A stretch of DNA of 38,921 nucleotides from Nitrospirota bacterium (GTDB lineage Bacteria; Nitrospirota; Thermodesulfovibrionia; Thermodesulfovibrionales; Dissulfurispiraceae). Positions within the stretch are counted from its first letter, which is position 1, and every line of letters begins with the position of its first letter. The position numbers and the translations under genes were made by a program. Under the pieces are notes generated by a model, which was not told the origin of the DNA, searched no databases, and saw nothing but the letters and a program-made list of their open reading frames with translations. Below, in pieces: positions 34,364-38,921 of this stretch. The stretch lies in contig JAMCVZ010000039.1 in assembly GCA_023476565.1 (NCBI GenBank), positions 1 through 38,921 of the forward strand, read 5' to 3'.

Positions 34364-34833
34364 GTTCCCGGGGCCGCTACAGATCCTTCTTCAGAGACGA
34401 CTCCCCTCCAGGCCGGGCCATGCCCCACCCTACCCCCCTCTTGTCCTGGATTGTGGAGACGATAAACAGAATGCGCGTCTCCGCTCCGCTCTGTACGCTT
34501 TGCGATCCGCTGCACTCCGCACGCATCAGGGTATATATCCCCTGGACCCCGAGTTCTTACGGCTACAAGAATAACGGCACAGCCCCAAAGGGCCTACTTT
34601 CGGTGTCTCGCTCATCAAGTGCCGCGCCAGTCCCCTACGGGCTCCTGTCACGTCCCTTGCCGCTCGATCTTTCTTTCATATGCCGGCGCTCGCTTCGCTC
34701 CCCCCTGCCCTTTGATGCTGCTTTTTTTATTTTCCAGTCGTACCGCCCTTCGGAATTCAGTGAAAGGGCGGTACGCCCGGAAAATTGCAGTTGTTAAGCA
34801 ATGCACAGTTAAGAGGCAAAAAGGAGAAAAAAA
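34364..34833. other. Leader-like non-coding region, copy 2
   Basis: No credible gene. The part from about 34600 to 34800 is related to 29545-29740 and carries the same hairpin and the trailing CGCCCGG / AATTGCAGTTG. It ends directly before a small frame with a good ribosome site. Confidence 0.5.
34740..34774. ncRNA. Conserved hairpin, copy 2 (DNA or RNA structure)
   Basis: GTACCGCCCTT (34740-34750) pairs with AAGGGCGGTAC (34764-34774), a perfect 11-bp stem with a 13-base loop. Compared with 29686-29717, one outer pair is exchanged (A-T to T-A) while the pairing is kept. Confidence 0.55.
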
Positions 34834-34942
34834 TATGTCACCAAAAATAGCGAGACCTCAAGAGTTAGGAGGAAAAACCGTGAAGGTGGAAACTGGGTAC
34901 TGTTTATACTCTTATTTTAAGAGTTTTATAATCTTATTTTAA
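34834..34942 (+). CDS. Short reading frame, possibly a truncated gene
   Basis: 35 codons from ATG 34834 with AAAAAGGAGAAAAAAAT before it: MSPKIARPQELGGKTVKVE and a hydrophobic tail formed by the AT-rich operator DNA. Strong ribosome site but no family; probably the remaining start of a gene whose body was replaced by the operator segment. Confidence 0.35.
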
Positions 34943-34950
34943 CTGTTTAA
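34911..34950. promoter_or_regulatory. 11-bp phased operator cluster 1 (CTTATTTTAA)
   Basis: CTTATTTTAA at 34911-34920 and 34933-34942, 22 bases apart, with CTGTTTAA next to the second. Lies just before the SprT-like gene. Same motif family as at 35269-35333, 36018-36071 and 37274-37293. Confidence 0.6.
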
Positions 34951-34963
34951 AAGGATTATTATA

Positions 34964-35227
34964 ATGCCAACTAAAAAACCGACCAGCGAGCAGTTCGAGG
35001 CATACCAGGGGCTGTACGATTATTTCAATGGAACGCTCTTCAATAACGAGCTTCCCGCGATCATCCTGAACTTTTCCCGTCATTCCGGGGCATGCGGTTT
35101 TTTCGCCCCTAATCGGTGGACGAAAGTCAAATACACCTGCCCGGGGTGCTCACTTAATGTATGGGGGAAGCCAGGACTCCGGATTAAATGCGTAGACTGT
35201 GACAAGGACCTGGAGGACGGCGAATAG
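34964..35227 (+). CDS. SprT-like protein lacking its catalytic segment
   Basis: SprT/Spartan-type proteins are zinc metalloproteases. The first half (YDYFNGTLFNNELPAIIL ... ACGFFAPNRW) is the SprT N-terminus, and the second (YTCPGCSLNVWGKPGLRIKC...CDKD) is its C-terminal zinc ribbon. The part between them, which should contain the HExxH motif, is missing with the frame kept, leaving 87 aa. It cannot be a protease; it may be a relic or a small zinc-binding protein. The ATG follows AAAAGGATTATTATA. Confidence 0.7.
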   Translation: MPTKKPTSEQFEAYQGLYDYFNGTLFNNELPAIILNFSRHSGACGFFAPNRWTKVKYTCPGCSLNVWGKPGLRIKCVDCDKDLEDGE

Positions 35228-35241
35228 CCGCCCTCCCCTTT

Positions 35242-35259
35242 CTGTATCGTACGATACAG
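35242..35259. promoter_or_regulatory. 18-bp perfect palindrome CTGTATCGTACGATACAG
   Basis: Perfect dyad upstream of parA, related to TGTTTCGTACGAAACA at 3373-3388. Probable operator of a dimeric regulator. Confidence 0.5.
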
Positions 35260-35268
35260 TTTTATAAT

Positions 35269-35333
35269 GTTATTTTAACCTTGACAATTTTTTTTTATAA
35301 GCGTATTTTAATCTTACTTTAAGCTTATTAAAA
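35269..35333. promoter_or_regulatory. 11-bp phased operators overlapping the parA promoter (cluster 2)
   Basis: Motif-like decamers start at 35269 (GTTATTTTAA), 35302 (CGTATTTTAA), 35313 (CTTACTTTAA) and 35324 (CTTATTAAAA): offsets 33, 11 and 11. A promoter with TTGACA at 35281-35286, a 17-base spacer and TATTTT at 35304-35309 is overlapped by them, so binding should repress parA. Confidence 0.65.
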
Positions 35334-35359
35334 AAGTACGGCCACCAGGAGGAAGGCGG

Positions 35360-36016
35360 ATGATAATTAATATCGCACACCAGAAGGGAGGGGTAGGGAA
35401 AAGCACTCTTGCCACCAATTTAGCGGTTGCCATGAAAGGGGATATTCTCGACCTGGACAGCCAGCACAGTTGCTTGCTTTTCTCAAGGCTCCGTGAGGAC
35501 TCCGGATTAGGGAAAATCGCGGTCCATACGGCGGACACCGTTGACGAGTTGAAAGAGATCGTGGGGAGCTACAACGGCGAGAAAACGCTTATTATAGATT
35601 CAGGAGGGTACGACAATGAGATTAATCGTACCAGCCTTTATCTTTCTGATATCATCCTTACTCCCGTGGGACCTGCACAAATAGAAATATTCGGGCTCAA
35701 AAAATTTTCATCGATTCTCGAAAATGTCACAACAAAATTGCAGCAATCTTCCGGCAGGAGTGATATAAGCTTGCGGTCAAACGTCATTATCAATAATGCG
35801 GACCCTCGTAGCCAAGGCGCAATCGGTGAGCTGAAAGAATATATCGTTGCTAATAGTAAGTGGTTTGACCTTCTCGAAAGCGTACTCCACGCCCGGACGG
35901 ATTATAAAAGAGCATATGGCCAGGGGAAAAGCGTAGAAGAACTCAAGGCAGGCAGCAAGGCCGGGGAGGAGCTCCAAAGCCTCGTGAAGGACATAAAATC
36001 AGTAATTGCGTTTTAA
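35360..36016 (+). CDS. parA: ParA-family partition ATPase
   Basis: Deviant Walker ATPase of the short ParA type without N-terminal HTH. HQKGGVGKSTLATNLAVAM is the Walker A box, LDLDSQHS follows, and TLIIDSGGYDNE and LTPVGPAQIEIFGL are the remaining blocks. 218 aa, preceded by AGGAGGAAGGCGG. An RHH protein follows 67 bases later, the arrangement of type Ib partition cassettes. It could stabilise the excised circular element. Confidence 0.9.
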   Translation: MIINIAHQKGGVGKSTLATNLAVAMKGDILDLDSQHSCLLFSRLREDSGLGKIAVHTADTVDELKEIVGSYNGEKTLIIDSGGYDNEINRTSLYLSDIILTPVGPAQIEIFGLKKFSSILENVTTKLQQSSGRSDISLRSNVIINNADPRSQGAIGELKEYIVANSKWFDLLESVLHARTDYKRAYGQGKSVEELKAGSKAGEELQSLVKDIKSVIAF

Positions 36017-36017
36017 G

Positions 36018-36071
36018 CTTATTTTACTTTTTTAGTAAGATTATTTTAATCTTACCGTAAGCGTTTTAAGG
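36018..36071. promoter_or_regulatory. 11-bp phased operators between parA and the RHH gene (cluster 3)
   Basis: CTTATTTTAC (36018), a degenerate unit (36029), ATTATTTTAA (36040), CTTACCGTAA (36051) and CGTTTTAAGG (36062) follow each other at exactly 11 bases. Likely a centromere-like or autoregulatory site for the RHH protein. Confidence 0.6.
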
Positions 36072-36083
36072 GAGGCTATTAAA

Positions 36084-36347
36084 ATGGCGAAAAACTTATT
36101 CAAAGATGTTCCTATGGATGATAAAAAGATAAAGGAAATCGGCAAGGGTGCGGATATGGTAAAAAACGCTGAATTGAAAGCAAAGCACAAAGGCAGACAG
36201 AAGAAAGAGCAGAAAGCAACATCACAGGTAACGGTGTATTTTACTCCCGAGGAAAAAGCGCGCCTCGATGATTTCATAGGAAAGCTTCGGGGAGTGTCTA
36301 TATCTTCATACATAAAAATGCTGCTAGCAGAAAAGGGAGTCATTTGA
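36084..36347 (+). CDS. RHH-type partner of ParA (ParB/ParG-like)
   Basis: 87 aa: a basic, disordered N-terminus of about 45 residues, then VTVYFTPEEKARLDDFIGK and a second helix (SISSYIKMLLAEK), a ribbon-helix-helix domain. A flexible tail plus RHH next to a short ParA is the ParG/omega design, in which the RHH binds tandem short repeats. The phased CTTATTTTAA repeats upstream are the natural candidates. GGGAGG lies before ATG. Confidence 0.72.
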   Translation: MAKNLFKDVPMDDKKIKEIGKGADMVKNAELKAKHKGRQKKEQKATSQVTVYFTPEEKARLDDFIGKLRGVSISSYIKMLLAEKGVI

Positions 36348-36398
36348 TATGAAAAAACCGGAAGATATGAATGATTATTGATGACATGGAGGACATAG

Positions 36399-36674
36399 AT
36401 GAAATGCCCTAAATGCAAAAAACCAAGCGAGTTGCAGACAAAAAGGACCCTGGCAAATGGCAGAAGCGTTGCCAGAGAGCGCCATTGTCCGAAGTGTAGA
36501 GGCCAATTCTGGACAACGGAGCTCTTCGATATGGACGTTCAAGAGCAGACTCTTAAGCATAAGAGGGATGTAGAGGAGCTTGTACATAAATACACAGAAA
36601 GCAACTCTCAATTATCAGTAATTAGGGGGCATATAAAAAGCCTGATACAGTTTGCTGTTCCTGGTATAAAATAG
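36399..36674 (+). CDS. Zinc-ribbon protein with NrdR-like finger
   Basis: 91 aa. CPKCKKPSELQTKRTLANG and RERHCPKCRGQFWTTE form a four-cysteine ribbon like the N-terminus of NrdR or Ogr-type regulators; the C-terminal half is helical. GGAGGACATAG precedes the ATG. Likely a DNA-binding regulator of the element; target unknown. A ten-codon frame sits at 36349-36381 and is probably not a gene. Confidence 0.6.
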   Translation: MKCPKCKKPSELQTKRTLANGRSVARERHCPKCRGQFWTTELFDMDVQEQTLKHKRDVEELVHKYTESNSQLSVIRGHIKSLIQFAVPGIK

Positions 36675-36722
36675 GCCTATTGCGGCAGAGCAGTGCAAAT
36701 AATTTCTTTCGAGGAGGCAGCA

Positions 36723-37070
36723 ATGAAGCAAAAGCGTTTTATCTTCACTCTCATCCTTTTTGCCTTACTTGTCCCAATCGCTGTATCTGCATATTACGAC
36801 AATCCGGAAGAAGTTGATAAGCGCATTACTAAGGACGGCTACATAGCAGCGGTTAATCCTGACAAGCTTACTGAAGCTATCGGATATAAAGAACAAAACA
36901 ACCTTTCTGCTCTTCAGACTATGCTGAAGAATGGAGAGATTATTTTGACTAAGGGGGGAACAATTGTGGAGGTTGTCGCTTTTGCACATAGTTGGTCCAG
37001 GATTAGAATAAAACTTCCTGATGGAAAACTGTACTGGGTTAAAGAAGACGCACTTACAAAAATCGAATAA
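36723..37070 (+). CDS. Small exported protein
   Basis: 115 aa from the ATG at 36723 (GAGGAGGCAGCA before it). Signal peptide FIFTLILFALLVPIAVSA with cleavage before YYDNPEEV. The C-terminal part (GTIVEVVAFAHSWSRIRIKL ... KLYWVKEDAL) resembles an SH3-like barrel. Periplasmic; function unknown. Confidence 0.6.
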   Translation: MKQKRFIFTLILFALLVPIAVSAYYDNPEEVDKRITKDGYIAAVNPDKLTEAIGYKEQNNLSALQTMLKNGEIILTKGGTIVEVVAFAHSWSRIRIKLPDGKLYWVKEDALTKIE

Positions 37071-37100
37071 TTTTGCCTTCTTGCTCCGGGCGCTCAGGGT

Positions 37101-37200
37101 GATAGATATAGCGTCCAGGGAGCTGAGGACCTATCCGCGGTCTCGATAGATGTAGCATTCCCGGGGTCGCTGCAGAGGCCTCCGGAATGATAGATGTATC
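37101..37200. repeat. Array D: three GATAGATNTATC-like motifs at 44-bp spacing
   Basis: Motifs at 37101 (GATAGATATAGC), 37145 (GATAGATGTAGC) and 37189 (GATAGATGTATC). The second 32-bp segment is identical to that of array B except the last base, so B and D arose by recent copying. TGTTA lies at +23 from the last motif, as at the two other promoter-proximal copies. Confidence 0.83.
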
Positions 37201-37234
37201 GAAAGCATGGTTGTTAACGTTGTTAATGGGATAT

Positions 37235-37263
37235 TTGACTTTTTACAGAGATTTGTTTAATAT
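37235..37263 (+). promoter_or_regulatory. Sigma-70-like promoter for the lipoprotein-integrase operon
   Basis: TTGACT (37235-37240), 17-base spacer, TAATAT (37258-37263). Lies between array D and the CTTATTTTAA-like cluster, 59 bases before the lipoprotein ATG. Confidence 0.55.
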
Positions 37264-37273
37264 TTTCCCTAAT

Positions 37274-37309
37274 CTTATTAAAATTTATTTTATATCATTT
37301 TTATATCAT
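37274..37309. promoter_or_regulatory. Operator-like AT repeats before the lipoprotein-integrase operon (cluster 4)
   Basis: TAATCTTATTAAAA (with CTTATTAAAA at 37274-37283) and TTATTTTATA (37285-37294) match the par operators in sequence and in the 11-base step. TTTATATCAT is then repeated at 37289-37298 and 37300-37309, also 11 bases apart. Placed downstream of the promoter, they would suit a repressor. Confidence 0.5.
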
Positions 37310-37321
37310 AAGGGAGCTGCA

Positions 37322-37510
37322 ATGAAAAAGAAAATGATTTTTCTGGTTGCGAGTGTCCTTTCTTTGGCTCTTCTTACACAATGCAAGGATAAGCCAATAA
37401 CCTCATCCAATGATGATGAAGTCAGAAAAAGAGCCGAGAAGTCTATGAGCGACTGGGGTAAAAACCCTGGGAAGCGCAAACCAGTCGATGTTACGAATTT
37501 CGGGAAATAG
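37322..37510 (+). CDS. Small lipoprotein, TrbK-like, with a TrbJ-derived C-terminus
   Basis: 62 aa from the ATG at 37322 (AAGGGAGCTGCA before it). The signal sequence MKKKMIFLVASVLSLALL ends in lipobox LLTQC, giving an outer- or inner-membrane lipoprotein of about 40 residues. Its last 24 residues (tail SMSDWGKNPGKRKPVDVTNF) equal the end of TrbJ apart from two changes, and 67 of the last 70 nt match. TrbK entry-exclusion lipoproteins are small, have the same layout and are normally encoded right after trbJ, where none is present here. I infer an exclusion protein; other lipoprotein roles remain possible. Confidence 0.65.
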   Translation: MKKKMIFLVASVLSLALLTQCKDKPITSSNDDEVRKRAEKSMSDWGKNPGKRKPVDVTNFGK

Positions 37511-37527
37511 GGAGGGATGACTACTTC

Positions 37528-38775
37528 ATGGATCGCCTTGCCTTGACCTCTGCCGCAAACATAAGCCATAATCCCCGGAATCCTTTTGTTGGGGGCTTGT
37601 CTATGGCTGGGCATATTAGATGTGCCAAGTGCGAGGGAAGGCGTACGACTTCTGTCTGCCCTCATTGCGGAGAATATAAGTGCTATATCTCTGTCTATTT
37701 CAATAAGAGGCATTGGCGTTTCTGGAAGTATAAGCCCGACGGAAGGCCCCTTGATTTTGATCGTGCCGAGAGACAATTAAATGTTATCCGCACTCAAATT
37801 GACGAAGGAACATTTGCCCCCTCTGGTTGGAAAGAAGGGAAAATTGCAGAGCGCCAATTCAGCGTCCAAATAGATGCATGGCTACGCCAGAGAGAAGCCG
37901 ATTATGCAGCAGATGAGCTTGCAGCGGGAACAATACGACTCTATAAAAGCTACAACAATAACCATTTCTATCCATTCTTCAAAGGAACCGACGTACAAGA
38001 GATCGACGATAAGAAGCTAAGGGATTTTAAAGACGTGATCCGCGAGAAAAATCTATCGCTCAAGACAAAACGGAACATACTTGCAATTTTTCACATATTC
38101 CTTGTGTGGCTAAAAAACAATGCTAAAATCATAAAAGAAATTCCCATCATTCCGGAGATTGATGGAGATGATACCGTAGTTGTAAAGGTCACTGAATACG
38201 AGGACCAGCAGACTATTTTAAGTAGGTTCCCCGAGGAATTTGCAGACTCTATAGAATTCATGATGGAAACCGGCCTGCGCCCCGGAGAACTCTGTGCCCT
38301 TTGGATATCCGACATATCCTTGTCAAGGCATGAGGCTACCATTCAGCGCACTTATTCAGGACATGTGCTAAAGTTCTCTACAAAAGGGAAAAACAAGAAG
38401 CCCATACCCTTGAGTGATCGAGCTCTCGATATTGCTCGCAAACACATCGGCAGCCGAGCTGGTAATCTTCCGCTGTTCGTCAATCCGAGGACCGGCAGGG
38501 GATACAGGCCCAGGACGCTTCAGGTCGCCTGGAATGAGCATAGCGGATGCAAAGGGGAGATTCACCTTAAGGACGCCACGCGGCACTCTTTCTGCACTCA
38601 GATCGTAGAGAGCGGGGCAACGCAGCTTGAAGCTATGGCCCTTATGCGCCATTCGGACATAAGGAGCACTTTGAAATACTTTCACGCCAATACAAAAAAA
38701 CTCCGTCATATAGTGAATAGACGTGGAAAGGTCAAAGATATCCTTAACAGAACGGGGACTGAACGCGGCAAATGA
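37528..38775 (+). CDS. Tyrosine recombinase / integrase of the ICE
   Basis: Catalyses integration and excision at tRNA-Ser. Starting at ATG 37528 (415 aa) or possibly 37603, it has an N-terminal zinc finger (CAKC...CPHCGEYKC), an AP2-like arm-binding region, a SAM-like core-binding domain (about residues 110-200) and the catalytic domain: TGLRPGELCAL with Arg251, DATRHSF with Arg352, MRHSDIRST with His375 and KYFH with Tyr384. It lies 17 bases after the lipoprotein stop. Its 3' end faces the tRNA gene 22 bases away. Confidence 0.92.
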   Translation: MDRLALTSAANISHNPRNPFVGGLSMAGHIRCAKCEGRRTTSVCPHCGEYKCYISVYFNKRHWRFWKYKPDGRPLDFDRAERQLNVIRTQIDEGTFAPSGWKEGKIAERQFSVQIDAWLRQREADYAADELAAGTIRLYKSYNNNHFYPFFKGTDVQEIDDKKLRDFKDVIREKNLSLKTKRNILAIFHIFLVWLKNNAKIIKEIPIIPEIDGDDTVVVKVTEYEDQQTILSRFPEEFADSIEFMMETGLRPGELCALWISDISLSRHEATIQRTYSGHVLKFSTKGKNKKPIPLSDRALDIARKHIGSRAGNLPLFVNPRTGRGYRPRTLQVAWNEHSGCKGEIHLKDATRHSFCTQIVESGATQLEAMALMRHSDIRSTLKYFHANTKKLRHIVNRRGKVKDILNRTGTERGK

Positions 38776-38797
38776 CAAATTACCTTGAAAAAACAAA

Positions 38798-38885
38798 CGG
38801 AGGGGGTGAGATTCGAACTCACGGTAGGATATAATCCTACAACGATTTTCAAGACCGTCGCCTTAAACCGCTCGGCCACCCCTCC
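38798..38885 (-). tRNA. tRNA-Ser (anticodon UGA), integration target
   Basis: Read on the minus strand it gives GGAGGGGTGGCCGAGCGG (acceptor and D-arm), an anticodon loop around CTTGAAA (UGA), a variable arm with paired GTAGGAT / ATCCTAC-type bases, the T-loop GTTCGAATC and the closing CCCCTCC acceptor strand plus discriminator G. About 88 nt, no encoded CCA. Its 3' end points to the integrase, so one attachment site should lie in the 3' part of this gene. No second copy of the 3' end was seen in the window. Confidence 0.93.
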
Positions 38886-38921
38886 ATCGCGAGGTAAGCA
38901 AGTAATAATATTATCAAATTT

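Noticed and set aside
34269-34797. Open frames across array C and leader copy 2
   Set aside because: They read through repeats and structured non-coding DNA and resemble no protein.
1-38921. Insertion sequences
   Set aside because: No transposase gene and no terminal inverted repeats with target duplications were seen; the two recombinases are a resolvase-type enzyme and the ICE integrase.

Overview
The window reads as the right-hand part of an integrative and conjugative element (ICE) in a Gram-negative bacterium. Its right boundary is a tRNA-Ser(UGA) gene (38798-38885, minus strand) next to a tyrosine integrase (37528-38775). The left end lies outside the window, because the first gene is already open at base 1. 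Secretin, TrbI/VirB10, TrbG/VirB9 and outer-membrane lipoprotein genes show a double membrane. Moderate GC and the mosaic of families would suit a deltaproteobacterium-like or Nitrospirota-like host, but nothing in the sequence fixes the taxon.

Layout: (1) 1-3097, topoisomerase III-like protein, TraF-type pilin-processing peptidase and a VirB1-like transglycosylase, closed by a terminator. (2) 3098-4547, a coding-poor, repeat- and palindrome-rich stretch that is the best oriT candidate. (3) 4548-10044, DUF3363-type relaxase, TraG/VirD4 coupling protein, an RHH protein and TrbB. (4) 10045-10483, an array of 12-bp motifs at a 44-bp period, then trbC-D-E-J-L-F-G-I (10484-18724), a complete P-type mating-pair formation operon without trbK. 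(5) 18751-19348, a tandem ribbon-helix-helix protein and a DUF2274-like protein. (6) 19371-28587, a type IVb (thin pilus-like) operon continuing directly from the trb operon: two prepilins, assembly ATPase, inner-membrane platform, accessory proteins, a minor pilin/adhesin ending in a phage tail-collar domain, and a PilN-type lipoprotein secretin. (7) 28601-34159, accessory genes: an SSB with an internal amber codon, small unknown proteins, a serine recombinase, a zeta-toxin remnant and a VbhA/Fic pair. (8) 34160-37321, non-coding arrays and leaders, a SprT-like protein without its catalytic part, a ParA/RHH pair and small proteins. (9) 37322-38885, a TrbK-like lipoprotein, the integrase and the tRNA target.

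How it works together: relaxase and coupling protein process and deliver DNA; the Trb channel (with TraF maturing the TrbC pilin) moves it; the type IV pilus with its tail-collar tip probably binds recipients; ParA/RHH, Fic/VbhA and SSB serve maintenance and establishment; the integrase inserts the element into tRNA-Ser.

The most unusual content is non-coding. A 12-bp near-palindrome, GATAGATNTATC, is repeated at exactly 44-bp steps in four arrays plus one single site, all upstream of or between genes, with the intervening 32-bp segments conserved in order between arrays. An 11-bp phased operator family (about CTTATTTTAA) occurs around the par genes and before the integrase operon. Two leader segments share a hairpin with a compensatory base-pair change. 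Two transfer operons share one promoter-like element. The last 70 nt of trbJ are repeated almost exactly at the end of the TrbK-like lipoprotein gene.
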